DNA of 64,000 nt from Pedobacter sp. AJM (GTDB lineage Bacteria > Bacteroidota > Bacteroidia > Sphingobacteriales > Sphingobacteriaceae). The stretch is taken from positions 806,001 to 870,000 of the forward strand of contig NZ_NHOT01000001.1 in NCBI RefSeq assembly GCF_002197755.1, given 5' to 3'. The stretch's first letter is position 1. Each line of letters opens with the position of its first letter. Both the position numbers and the translations under genes were made by a program. Shown in pieces: positions 35,237-43,667 of this stretch. The notes beneath the pieces were generated by a model. That model was not told the origin of the DNA and searched no databases. It worked only from the letters and a program-made list of their open reading frames with translations.

Positions 35237-36652
35237 ATGATTGATTTACAAGTACAGGATAAAACGCATGATGAGGCCAGACAAGGTGAAGCACTAATTT
35301 TAGATACACCCGTTAAAGCCGACGCACGTAAATTATACATTGAAAGTTATGGTTGCGCCATGAATTTTGCCGATAGTGAAATTGTAGCTTCTATTCTTTC
35401 AGAAACAGGATTTGAAACGACCGGTGATTATCATCAGGCAGATGTGATTTTTATCAATACCTGTTCCATCCGTGAAAATGCAGAAACCAGGGTGCGCAAT
35501 CGTTTATCACAGTTCGGTGTCGAAAAACGCCGTAATCCTAAACTGATTGTTGGTGTTTTGGGCTGTATGGCAGAACGACTGAAATCTAAATTCCTCGAAG
35601 AAGAAAAACTGGTAGATGTGGTGGTTGGCCCGGATGCCTACAGGGATTTACCGAATTTAATTGAACAGGTAGAAAGCGGCCATAAGGCAGTAAATGTATT
35701 GTTATCCCGTGAAGAAACTTATGCGGATATTAGTCCGGTTCGTTTAAACAGCAACGGAATTACTGCGTTTATTTCCATTACACGTGGTTGTAACAACATG
35801 TGTTCTTTCTGTGTAGTGCCTTTTACACGTGGCCGTGAGCGCAGCCGTGATGCACATTCCATTATTGAAGAGGCAAAATCGCTGTTTGAAGCCGGTTATC
35901 GTGAGGTAACACTTTTGGGGCAAAACGTAGATTCATATACCTGGACTTCGGCAGACGGTACTGAAACCGTAAACTTTGCAAATTTACTGGAGCAAACAGC
36001 TTTAGTTCACCCGGATTTGAGGGTTCGTTTTTCTACTTCTCACCCGAAGGATATCACCGATGAAGTATTGGAAACCATCGCTAAATACGATAATATTTGT
36101 AACTACATTCATTTACCGGTTCAATCCGGCAATAGCCGCATTTTAGAATTGATGAACCGTACTTATACGCGTGAATGGTATATCAACCGCATAGATGCCA
36201 TCAGAAGAATTATTCCAGGCTGTGCAATCTCAACTGATATCATTGCAGGTTTCTGTACGGAAACCGAAGCCGAACATGAGGAAACGTTAAGCATCATGGA
36301 TTATGTTCAATACGATTTTGCCTATAACTTTACTTATTCGGAAAGACCGGGAACACTGGCAGCCCGTAAGCTGGAGGATGACATTCCTGAGGAGGTTAAA
36401 AAACGTCGTCTGGCCGAAATATTAGCCAAGCAACAGGCACATTCATTAATGCGTTTACAGGAATGGGTAGGCAAAACTGTTCGTGTATTAATAGAAGGTA
36501 CTTCAAAAAAATCAGATCAGGATTATTGTGGTCGTGGCGACAGTGGCGCAATGGCCATTTTCCCGGCTATTGATAGCGTAAAACCAGGACAATACGCTAA
36601 CGTGTATATCGAAAGATGCACTTCAGCTACACTGATTGGAAAAATAGTTTAA
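35237..36652 (+). CDS. miaB: tRNA-2-methylthio-N6-dimethylallyladenosine synthase
   Basis: A 471-residue methylthiotransferase that adds a methylthio group to i6A37 of tRNAs. The N-terminal UPF0004 domain carries the auxiliary-cluster cysteines in [23 protein letters not shown] and [11 protein letters not shown]. The radical SAM domain has the [22 protein letters not shown] cluster, followed by [11 protein letters not shown] and HLPVQSGNS. The C-terminal TRAM domain ends the protein ([19 protein letters not shown]). The ATG is 23 nt after a clear promoter. Confidence 0.97.
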   Translation: MIDLQVQDKTHDEARQGEALILDTPVKADARKLYIESYGCAMNFADSEIVASILSETGFETTGDYHQADVIFINTCSIRENAETRVRNRLSQFGVEKRRNPKLIVGVLGCMAERLKSKFLEEEKLVDVVVGPDAYRDLPNLIEQVESGHKAVNVLLSREETYADISPVRLNSNGITAFISITRGCNNMCSFCVVPFTRGRERSRDAHSIIEEAKSLFEAGYREVTLLGQNVDSYTWTSADGTETVNFANLLEQTALVHPDLRVRFSTSHPKDITDEVLETIAKYDNICNYIHLPVQSGNSRILELMNRTYTREWYINRIDAIRRIIPGCAISTDIIAGFCTETEAEHEETLSIMDYVQYDFAYNFTYSERPGTLAARKLEDDIPEEVKKRRLAEILAKQQAHSLMRLQEWVGKTVRVLIEGTSKKSDQDYCGRGDSGAMAIFPAIDSVKPGQYANVYIERCTSATLIGKIV

Positions 36653-36743
36653 AGAGAGATTAAAGGTTACGGTTAAATATTACAGGACAAGCTGTATCAT
36701 ACATGACTTTTAACCTTTAACATTCAACTTTTAACAATAAAGA

Positions 36744-37985
36744 ATGGATACACAAAATATTAAACAACGATTCGGGATTATTGGCAATTCGCCCCTACTT
36801 AATCGTGCCATAGATATAGCCAGCCAGGTTGCACCAACAGATATGTCGGTTTTAATTACAGGTGAAAGCGGAAGTGGTAAAGAAGTTTTTTCACAGATTA
36901 TCCATCAGATGAGTGCACGGAAGCACGGCTCATTTATTGCCGTAAACTGCGGTGCCATCCCTGAAGGAACCATTGATTCTGAACTTTTCGGACATGAGAA
37001 AGGGTCGTTCACCGGTGCCCATGAGGCCAGAAAAGGATATTTTGAAGTGGCCAATGGCGGAACCATCTTTTTAGATGAGGTGGCCGAGTTACCCTTGGGA
37101 ACCCAGGCGCGTTTGCTCAGGATACTCGAAAGTGGTGAATATTTAAGGGTTGGTTCATCTAAAGTTCAGAAAACAGATGTCCGCATTATCGCGGCAACCA
37201 ATGTTGATGTATACAACCGCGTAAAAAACGGGAAGTTCAGGGAAGATTTATATTACAGGTTAAATACCGTTCCACTACGGATTCCGGCTTTACAGGAGCG
37301 AAAAGAAGATATTTATTTACTTTTTAGAAAATTCTCGGCAGATTTTAGTGATAAATACCGCAGTCCTTCGCTGCACCTGGAGCCCGATGCCATACAGATT
37401 CTGACCAATTACAGCTGGCCGGGCAATGTTCGTCAGCTTAAAAATATTGCCGAACAAGTTTGTGTGCTCGAAAAAGACAGAAATGTTACCGGTGCCGCCA
37501 TCCTGAACTACATTCCGAATGAGTCTGGCAGTAACCTGCCCATGGCGATTAATTCACAATCAAAAGAAGACTTTACGGAAAGAGATATCCTGTATAAAGT
37601 TTTATTTGACATGAAAAAGGACATGGTTGAACTGAAGAAGCTCGTTGCCGAAATTATCCAGCACGGCGGGAATACAGCCAGCGTTTTGGCCGATAATCCT
37701 CAATACATTAATCAATTATACCGCGATGTTGAATTGCCGGGTGGACAGGAACATACCTTTACCATTCAGCAACCTACACCAAACAATGGGAATAATCCAA
37801 ATAATGGAGATTACTATGCCCATGATGCTGAAGAAATTGAAGAATCCTTATCTTTAATTGATAAAGAATCCGATCTGATTAAAAAGGCATTGAAAAAACA
37901 CAAAGGCAAACGGAAATTTGCCGCCCAGGAACTTGGTATTTCAGAGCGAACACTGTACCGGAAAATTAAGGAGTTAAATTTATAA
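36744..37985 (+). CDS. Sigma-54-interacting transcriptional activator without receiver domain
   Basis: A 413-residue NtrC-type activator beginning directly with the AAA+ domain (about 10-240): Walker A GESGSGKEVF, the sigma-54 contact loop GSFTGA, Walker B TIFLDEVAELP, and the arginine-finger region RLNTVPLRIPALQERKEDI. There is no receiver, GAF or PAS domain before it. An approximately 100-residue Asn-rich linker leads to a Fis-type HTH (KFAAQELGISERTLYRKIKEL). The same gene order miaB - activator - lptE - secG is known from Bacteroidetes. How its activity is controlled without an N-terminal domain is unclear. Confidence 0.94.
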   Translation: MDTQNIKQRFGIIGNSPLLNRAIDIASQVAPTDMSVLITGESGSGKEVFSQIIHQMSARKHGSFIAVNCGAIPEGTIDSELFGHEKGSFTGAHEARKGYFEVANGGTIFLDEVAELPLGTQARLLRILESGEYLRVGSSKVQKTDVRIIAATNVDVYNRVKNGKFREDLYYRLNTVPLRIPALQERKEDIYLLFRKFSADFSDKYRSPSLHLEPDAIQILTNYSWPGNVRQLKNIAEQVCVLEKDRNVTGAAILNYIPNESGSNLPMAINSQSKEDFTERDILYKVLFDMKKDMVELKKLVAEIIQHGGNTASVLADNPQYINQLYRDVELPGGQEHTFTIQQPTPNNGNNPNNGDYYAHDAEEIEESLSLIDKESDLIKKALKKHKGKRKFAAQELGISERTLYRKIKELNL

Positions 37986-38047
37986 TCCTTCGAAAAAAAC
38001 TTAATCTAGCCGACATTAAACGGTAAGCATCACCTCATCCAACTTAA

Positions 38048-38554
38048 ATGAAAATTAAAATATCTGCACTTCTTTTAATCGCCGTACTTACGGCATGTGC
38101 TTACAAGTTCAATGGCGCTTCTACAGTGGGTTTAAAAACCGTTGTGGTGAAGGTTTTTGAAAACAATGCACCTTTGGTTGTACCTACCTTGAGTAATCAG
38201 TTTACAGAAGCCTTAAAAACGAGGATCAGGAACCAAACCAACTTAAGTATATCTACAACAGAGGGAGATGCCGTATTTGAGGGCAGAATTACGGGTTACG
38301 ATATTAAGCCAGTGGCTTTACAGTCGAGCTCAACACCTACGGCTGGCGCAAACAGACTAACCATTACCGTGGCCGTAAAATACACCAACAATACGGCCGG
38401 AAAAGAAAAAGAAAGCTTTGAAGAGAGCTTCACAAAATATTTCGACTTTCCACTTAATGGCGCTTCCATACAGGCTGCCTTACCCGGAGCCATAGAGAAC
38501 ATCAATAAACAGCTGACAGAAGATATTTTTAACCGCGCTTTTGCACAATGGTAA
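38048..38554 (+). CDS. lptE: LptE-like LPS-assembly lipoprotein
   Basis: A 168-residue lipoprotein: MKIKISALLLIAVLTAC gives a lipobox LTAC with Cys17. The mature part (YKFNGASTVGLKTVVVKVFENN, LSNQFTEALKTRIRNQTNL, ARFEGRITGYD-like strands) matches the LptE/LPS-assembly family (DUF4136-like beta-alpha fold) of Bacteroidetes. LptE plugs the LptD barrel that inserts lipopolysaccharide in the outer membrane. It follows the sigma-54 activator by 62 bp and precedes a conserved hypothetical gene and secG, a probable operon. Confidence 0.9.
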   Translation: MKIKISALLLIAVLTACAYKFNGASTVGLKTVVVKVFENNAPLVVPTLSNQFTEALKTRIRNQTNLSISTTEGDAVFEGRITGYDIKPVALQSSSTPTAGANRLTITVAVKYTNNTAGKEKESFEESFTKYFDFPLNGASIQAALPGAIENINKQLTEDIFNRAFAQW

Positions 38555-38630
38555 TTTCATTTGAACCTGTTCACACACAAAACTTTCTAAAAACCGCTTA
38601 CATTTTTTAACTTAGCGACAAACCTCAAGA

Positions 38631-39647
38631 ATGGATCATCAACAGCTATTGGTAAATTTACTTGCCCAACCTGGAAAGGTTGGCCCGGAGCATGTGCCCA
38701 TGCTTCAGGAGCTGGCAGTACAATTTCCATACGCACAACCCATTCACCTGCTACTGGCAAAAGCTGATGCATCCTTCATTCCAAAGGCTGCTTTATATAG
38801 CCATGGGAATGCTTTATTTCATATTTTAAATATGGTTTCTGTCCAGGATGAAGACCTGAATGAGGAAATACAGCCAGAAAATGAGATAACGGAAGTTGTT
38901 GCTCAGGCTGAAAATGATGTACCTGAAGAAATTTTAAACAACCACAAAGATGCTACTGAAACAGCCGGGGATGTAGCGGAGGCAAACCAGAATCTTGCTG
39001 AAGAGGATCTGTTTATTGAAAGCATAGCGACTACTGACTTCTTTGCCTTTGAGCAAAGTATGAGTACTGATGTGGTCAGCACAGCTCCTGATATAGAAAC
39101 CGTTGTTCCGGATCATCATGAAATTAATTTTGTTTCCAGATATGACGATGATCAACTGCCCTATACTTTTTTATGGTGGTTATCCAAAACCCGTAAGGAA
39201 CATGAGCAGATTTTTCAGCCTTATGTTCAGCCAAAACCAGCTGTTGTTAAACAACAACCTGCTCAGCAAAAAGATGCTGCCGAGTTTCAGCAACAATATG
39301 TGGAGCACATTTTTCATATTCAAACACCATTTGAAGTTGCAGATCATCTGGCAGAATATCCATCAGCTGATGTAAAGGATGCAAAAGGAGCAGAAATTAT
39401 AGAAAAATTCTTAAAAGAAGACCCAACGATAAAGCCTCCGAAACCTGAACAAATTGACAATGAAAATAAGGCGAAGAAGAGTGCAGAAGATCATTACGAC
39501 CTGGTTTCTGAAACTTTAGCTAAAATTTATATCGAACAAATGCTTTATCACAAAGCCATAGATACTTATAAAAAATTAAGTTTGAAATATCCAGAAAAAA
39601 GTGGTTACTTTGCCGACCTTATCCAATCTATAGAAAAGAAATTTTAA
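38631..39647 (+). CDS. Conserved hypothetical protein of the lptE-secG cluster
   Basis: A 338-residue soluble protein without signal peptide or membrane helix. The N-terminal 70 residues are helical (QLLVNLLAQPGKVGPEHVPML, FPYAQPIHLLLAK), the centre (about 80-200) is acidic, Glu/Asp/Val-rich and probably disordered, followed by a Gln/Pro-rich piece (about 200-220). The C-terminus (about 285-335: SETLAKIYIEQMLYHKAIDTYKKLSLKYPEKSGYF in part) looks like a single TPR-type helix pair. The gene occupies a conserved position between lptE and secG in Bacteroidetes. No function is known to me. Confidence 0.8.
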   Translation: MDHQQLLVNLLAQPGKVGPEHVPMLQELAVQFPYAQPIHLLLAKADASFIPKAALYSHGNALFHILNMVSVQDEDLNEEIQPENEITEVVAQAENDVPEEILNNHKDATETAGDVAEANQNLAEEDLFIESIATTDFFAFEQSMSTDVVSTAPDIETVVPDHHEINFVSRYDDDQLPYTFLWWLSKTRKEHEQIFQPYVQPKPAVVKQQPAQQKDAAEFQQQYVEHIFHIQTPFEVADHLAEYPSADVKDAKGAEIIEKFLKEDPTIKPPKPEQIDNENKAKKSAEDHYDLVSETLAKIYIEQMLYHKAIDTYKKLSLKYPEKSGYFADLIQSIEKKF

Positions 39648-39661
39648 AATATAATATTACC

Positions 39662-40012
39662 ATGATAACCTTTTTAATTATTTTATTAATTGTTGTATGT
39701 ATAGCTTTAGGCTTATTTGTATTGATACAAAACCCTAAAGGCGGGGGTTTAGCCAGCGGCGGAGGTACCAGCAACATGTTTGGCGTGCAACGTACAGGTG
39801 ATGTTCTCGAAAAAGGATCATGGGTTTTGCTTGCCGCAATCGTAATTTTAACATTAGCCATTACCACTGTTTCTAAAAGTGGCGGCGGTGCTACCGCAGT
39901 AGGAAATTCAGCAATACAGGATCGTTTAGACAAAACACCATCTCCATCTCCGATTGGTAGTAACCTGAACAATACAGCACCAGCAAAACCTGCTGATACC
40001 ACTAAAAAATAA
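39662..40012 (+). CDS. secG: Preprotein translocase subunit SecG
   Basis: A 116-residue inner-membrane protein with two helices (about 2-22 and 53-74) joined by the SecG signature loop LIQNPKGGGLASGGGTSNMFG. The C-terminal tail is Pro/Ala-rich and extended, as is common in Bacteroidetes. SecG assists SecYE in protein export. It starts 14 bp after the preceding gene and is followed by a clear terminator at 40035-40064. Confidence 0.95.
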   Translation: MITFLIILLIVVCIALGLFVLIQNPKGGGLASGGGTSNMFGVQRTGDVLEKGSWVLLAAIVILTLAITTVSKSGGGATAVGNSAIQDRLDKTPSPSPIGSNLNNTAPAKPADTTKK

Positions 40013-40034
40013 ACCAGACTAATTTATTTGGCCA

Positions 40035-40064
40035 AAGCTTTCCCCTTAAAGGAAGGCTTTTTTG
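40035..40064 (+). terminator. Intrinsic terminator after secG
   Basis: Stem AAGCTTTCC/GGAAGGCTT (one G-U pair), 7-nt loop, followed by a run of T. Located 23 bp after the secG stop. Confidence 0.8.
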
Positions 40065-40160
40065 TTTTCAGCCGTTTTTGACCTTATCCCTTATAAAAAA
40101 CTGAATAAATTTAAAGTATTCCGGAGCTCCATCCGTTTACCGGTTTATAATGCAAAATTA

Positions 40161-40715
40161 GTGGTGCCGAAAAACGAATCTCAAAATATCATTTCTACTG
40201 TTGCCTATTATGGCAAGCGCCTGTTCAGCTTTATCCGCGGGCGGGTAAATACAGATGAAGATGCGGAAGATATTTTGCAGGATGTATGGTATCAGCTCAG
40301 CAATCAGCCTGAACTTGGTGCCATTGAACAAATTAGTGGCTGGCTGTATCGTGTTGCCCGGAATAAGATTACCGATCGGTACCGCAAGCAAAAAGAAGCC
40401 TCTCTTGACGATTTTATAGGTGAGGATGAAGACGGCGGATTTAATTTCAGGGAGATTTTGCTGGCAGAACCTTATGCCCCCGAACAAGAAGGATTAAAAA
40501 AGTTATTCTGGGAACAGTTATTTATGGCACTCGAAGAGCTACCTGCTAACAAGCAATATGTATTTATTCAAAATGAACTGGAAGAACGTAGTTTCCGGGA
40601 ACTGGCAGATGAAACAGGCGAAAATATCAAAACGCTTATATCCCGGAAAGGATATGCAGTGAAACATTTACGTAACCGTTTGCAAAATTTATATCAGGAA
40701 TTTATAAACTATTAA
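40161..40715 (+). CDS. ECF-type RNA polymerase sigma factor (first copy)
   Basis: Region 2 (YYGKRLFSFIRGRVNTDEDAEDILQDVWYQL, ISGWLYRVARNKITDRYRK in pieces) and region 4 (LEELPANKQYVFIQNELEERSFRELADETGENIKTLISRKGYAVKHLR) identify a sigma-70 family ECF factor. The frame is open from a TTG at 40062, but that codon lies in the secG terminator, so initiation is probably later; GTG codons at 40161/40164 give a 183-185-residue protein, the usual ECF size. No ATG occurs before region 2. A small membrane protein gene starts 1 bp after its stop, suggesting translational coupling. It has no typical FecR-like anti-sigma neighbour. Confidence 0.85.
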   Translation: MVPKNESQNIISTVAYYGKRLFSFIRGRVNTDEDAEDILQDVWYQLSNQPELGAIEQISGWLYRVARNKITDRYRKQKEASLDDFIGEDEDGGFNFREILLAEPYAPEQEGLKKLFWEQLFMALEELPANKQYVFIQNELEERSFRELADETGENIKTLISRKGYAVKHLRNRLQNLYQEFINY

Positions 40716-40716
40716 T

Positions 40717-41049
40717 ATGAGACACAGAAAATATAGTAAAGTCAAAAAATTCATTTTCTTTTTACCTGTTGTAGCCCTTATCGGAACAGCGATAGGTTAT
40801 ACTGTAATGTCTTTGTGGAACTGGATTTTACCTGAAGTTGCCCATGCCGGCCGGTTGAATTTCTGGCAGGCTTTAGGTCTTCTGGTATTATGCAGGTTGC
40901 TTTTCGGTAATTTTAATAAAGGAGGCAGGAACCGTTTCCGCGAAAATGCCTCTAAATTGCGTTCAAAATGGCAAAACATGAATGAGGAAGAACGTGCGAA
41001 GTTTAAAGAAGAATATAAAAACAGGTGCAGCTCCTGGAGAAAAGGTTAA
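40717..41049 (+). CDS. Small membrane protein coupled to the ECF sigma factor
   Basis: A 110-residue protein with two hydrophobic helices (about 10-35, IFFLPVVALIGTAIGYTVMSLW, in pieces, and 48-64, FWQALGLLVLCRLLFG) and a basic, charged C-terminal tail rich in Arg, Lys and Glu. It begins 1 bp after the sigma-factor stop, so the two are made together. It might control the sigma factor at the membrane, but it carries no known anti-sigma motif such as a zinc-binding HxxxCxxC. Function unknown. Confidence 0.8.
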   Translation: MRHRKYSKVKKFIFFLPVVALIGTAIGYTVMSLWNWILPEVAHAGRLNFWQALGLLVLCRLLFGNFNKGGRNRFRENASKLRSKWQNMNEEERAKFKEEYKNRCSSWRKG

Positions 41050-41185
41050 TCATAATTTTTGATTCAGTTTTATTTTAAAGAGGATTTTTTTATCTTCCAA
41101 AAAAGCGCCATTCACAATTTAACACATCTTTACATAACCTGAATACAGGTTTCAAATTCCAAATCTGATCTGATGTTAAATGCAG

Positions 41186-41217
41186 TTTGCTATTCGCCTT
41201 AATTTGAGGTACTTTTG
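41186..41217 (+). promoter_or_regulatory. Bacteroidetes promoter of the DEAD-box helicase gene
   Basis: Exact -33 TTTG (41186-41189), 20-nt spacer, exact -7 TACTTTTG (41210-41217). It sits 23 nt before the TTG start at 41241 and supports that start. Confidence 0.72.
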
Positions 41218-41240
41218 CTAAAAGAAATAAATACAACAGA

Positions 41241-42479
41241 TTGAATTTTAACGATTTTAACTTTGGCCCTGATTTATACGAGGGCCTGATGGCGATGGGG
41301 TATAAAAGTGCCACACCAATACAGGAGCAAGCCATTCCGGTAATTTTAGACAATCATGATCTGATTGCCTGTGCACAAACCGGAACTGGAAAAACGGCCA
41401 GTTACTTATTGCCGGTGATGGATAAAATTAGTCGTGCTGCTGACAGACATAACAATACCCTGATTTTAGCCCCTACCCGAGAACTTGCACAACAGATTGA
41501 TTTACAGGTTGAAGCCTTGGCTTATTTTACCAATATCAGTTCGCTTGCTGTATACGGTGGCGGTGATGGCATTGCATACGAGCAGCAAAAACGTTCGATG
41601 CGGGATGGTGTAGATATCATTATCGCAACTCCTGGTCGTTTAATGGCTCATTTGTCTTCAGGCGTTTTAAAGCTTGAACATTTGCAGCATTTGATATTGG
41701 ACGAAGCAGATCGAATGTTAGACATGGGGTTTTATGATGATATTATGCGCATTGTAAGCTACCTGCCAAAGAAAAGACAAACCCTTTTATTTTCGGCCAC
41801 CATGGCACCGAAGATCAGAAAAATGGCCGGAAGTATTCTGAATGAACCGCAGCAAATTACCATTTCTATTGCAAAGCCGGCAGAGGGGATTGATCAACAG
41901 GCCTATAATATTCATGATCAGCAAAAGCAGGCGCTATTAACTGACCTCTTCAAAGACGGGAAATACAAAAGCGCTATTATTTTTGCATCCACCAAAGAGA
42001 AGGTTAAAGCCTTGTATAAAACATTTAAAAGCTTAAGTATTAAAGCAGATGCATTCCACTCTGATTTAGGTCAGAAAGAGCGTGAAGATATTTTATTAGC
42101 TTTTAAAAACAGAAGGCTTCCCATCATTATCGGAACAGATGTTTTATCTCGTGGAATTGATGTGGAAGGTGTTGATCTGGTGATTAATTATGATGTACCT
42201 GGTGATCCGGCAGATTATGTACACAGAATCGGTAGAACAGCAAGGGCTGCGACTAAAGGAACTGCAATTACACTGGTAAACGGACGGGATAAACGGAAGT
42301 TCGAAAACATTGAAAAACTGATTGAAAAAGCAGTTCCCAGAATGCCCCTGCCGGAACATATTGCTTCCATGGAAATTACGCACGTGGAAGAGAAGAAACC
42401 GCAACATGCCAGAAATAACAATGCGAAGAAAAAGGTATGGCATAAAAAGAAACCTAAGCCGAGTAATCCTGCTTCATAA
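41241..42479 (+). CDS. DEAD-box ATP-dependent RNA helicase
   Basis: A 412-residue helicase with the full motif set: Q motif (YKSATPIQEQAIP), I (AQTGTGKT), Ia (APTRELAQQ), II (LDEADRMLDMGF), III (SAT), and the C-terminal RecA domain with HSDLGQKERE, GTDVLSRGIDVEGV and HRIGRTARA. The C-terminal tail is Lys-rich. It unwinds RNA, likely in ribosome assembly or RNA decay; RhlE is the closest type. The start is TTG (MNFNDFNFGPDL), since no ATG precedes the conserved N-terminus and a promoter ends 23 nt upstream. Confidence 0.95.
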   Translation: MNFNDFNFGPDLYEGLMAMGYKSATPIQEQAIPVILDNHDLIACAQTGTGKTASYLLPVMDKISRAADRHNNTLILAPTRELAQQIDLQVEALAYFTNISSLAVYGGGDGIAYEQQKRSMRDGVDIIIATPGRLMAHLSSGVLKLEHLQHLILDEADRMLDMGFYDDIMRIVSYLPKKRQTLLFSATMAPKIRKMAGSILNEPQQITISIAKPAEGIDQQAYNIHDQQKQALLTDLFKDGKYKSAIIFASTKEKVKALYKTFKSLSIKADAFHSDLGQKEREDILLAFKNRRLPIIIGTDVLSRGIDVEGVDLVINYDVPGDPADYVHRIGRTARAATKGTAITLVNGRDKRKFENIEKLIEKAVPRMPLPEHIASMEITHVEEKKPQHARNNNAKKKVWHKKKPKPSNPAS

Positions 42480-42482
42480 ATT

Positions 42483-42514
42483 AAAACACCAGTAAGATTC
42501 TTATTGGTGTTTTT
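42483..42514 (+). terminator. Intrinsic terminator after the helicase gene
   Basis: AAAACACCAGTAAGA pairs with TCTTATTGGTGTTTT (one mismatch), ending in a T-run, directly after the stop codon. Confidence 0.8.
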
Positions 42515-42525
42515 CATTTTACGCC

Positions 42526-42533
42526 TATCTTTG
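42526..42533 (+). promoter_or_regulatory. -7 element of the AEC transporter gene
   Basis: TATCTTTG (TAnnTTTG) lies only 9 nt before the ATG at 42543. The transcript would be nearly leaderless. The -33 match is weak. Confidence 0.45.
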
Positions 42534-42542
42534 TTTTCTTAA

Positions 42543-43454
42543 ATGGCAAACTTTATCCTTATCGGCATCTGCATTTTAGCCGGAATCTTTTTTAGAAAAA
42601 GCAAAACTTTACCTAAAGATGCACATAAAGGCATTAATGCCTGGATAATTTACGTTGCACTACCTGCGGTATCTTTCAAATATTTACCACATATTACCTG
42701 GACTAAAGATTTACTTTTCCCCGCTCTCGCCCCTGTTGTGGTATGGATGTTTGGCTGGCTTTTTATTACACTTTACAGCCAGTTTAGAAATATCAGTAAA
42801 GCCACATCTGGCGGTTTGAAGCTAATTAGTTCATTAAGCAATACATCATTTGTTGGTTTTCCCTTGATTATTGCCTATTTCAGTGAAAAGGAGCTGGCTG
42901 TAGCCATCATTTGCGACCAGGTAACCTTTACGCTTTTATCAACCATCGGTATAATTGTAGCCATCCGTTCTTCGCAACAGCAAAAGCTAAATGTAAAATT
43001 AGTTTTGAAAAAGGTATTAACCTTTCCGCCGTTAATTGGCTGTATACTGGCGCTGACTGTTCCACGATATATTGATTTATCTGCCCTGGACGTATTATTT
43101 GATAAACTGGCAGGAACAGTTGGTCCTTTGGCTTTATTCTCTATCGGTTTACAGTTGAAATTTGGCGGATGGTTTGGAGAGATTAAACACATCAGCTTTG
43201 CTTTGTTGTTTAAATTAATTTTAGCACCACTTGCCATTTTAATGATCGCATTGCTCTTGGGTATGAATGGAATAATTACTAAAATAACTATTTTCGAAAT
43301 GGCCATGCCAACTTTATTAACCGCTGGCGTTGTAGCCGATCAGTATAATTTAAATCCGAAGCTTTCTAATTTAGTTGTGGGCTTGGGCATTTTACTGTCG
43401 TTTATTACAACCGCTATCTGGTGGTTTGTGTTAACGCAATTTGGCTTTTTTTAA
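42543..43454 (+). CDS. AEC (auxin efflux carrier) family transporter
   Basis: A 303-residue inner-membrane protein with about ten transmembrane helices in the two-bundle AEC layout (GINAWIIYVALPAVSFKYL, LSNTSFVGFPLIIAYF, FEMAMPTLLTAGVVADQYN). Bacterial relatives export or exchange malate and other organic anions. No neighbouring metabolic gene hints at the substrate: the helicase lies upstream and a convergent C1 peptidase downstream. Confidence 0.9.
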   Translation: MANFILIGICILAGIFFRKSKTLPKDAHKGINAWIIYVALPAVSFKYLPHITWTKDLLFPALAPVVVWMFGWLFITLYSQFRNISKATSGGLKLISSLSNTSFVGFPLIIAYFSEKELAVAIICDQVTFTLLSTIGIIVAIRSSQQQKLNVKLVLKKVLTFPPLIGCILALTVPRYIDLSALDVLFDKLAGTVGPLALFSIGLQLKFGGWFGEIKHISFALLFKLILAPLAILMIALLLGMNGIITKITIFEMAMPTLLTAGVVADQYNLNPKLSNLVVGLGILLSFITTAIWWFVLTQFGFF

Positions 43455-43624
43455 GCGTCATAACATGAGACTGGCTCTATTTTCAACCTTATGGAAATTG
43501 ATTAGACTGATTAAAAGTAGAACAAAGAGATAATGCTTGGCTTTTCAAAAGGTAAATCTGAACAGGTCATAAAAGCTCTGTTGACAAAATTTTAAATAAA
43601 ATTGCTTATAAGTAAAGCAAAAAA

Positions 43625-43648
43625 AGCCGCAAAATTTCTTCAGCGGCT
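43625..43648 (-). terminator. Intrinsic terminator after the C1 peptidase
   Basis: Stem AGCCGC/GCGGCT with a 12-nt loop, followed on the minus strand by seven T. It lies about 20 bp after the peptidase stop. The rest of the 213-bp gap after the AEC gene holds nothing recognisable. Confidence 0.75.
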
Positions 43649-43667
43649 CTCAAATATTTTGAACGAA

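Noticed and set aside
36690-36740. Repeated TTTTAACCTTTAACATT-like units before the sigma-54 activator
   Set aside because: Low-complexity AT filler; no regular spacing, and no conserved palindrome.
42875-43306. 143-codon minus-strand open frame opposite the AEC transporter
   Set aside because: Shadow of a clear membrane-transporter gene; low-complexity translation.
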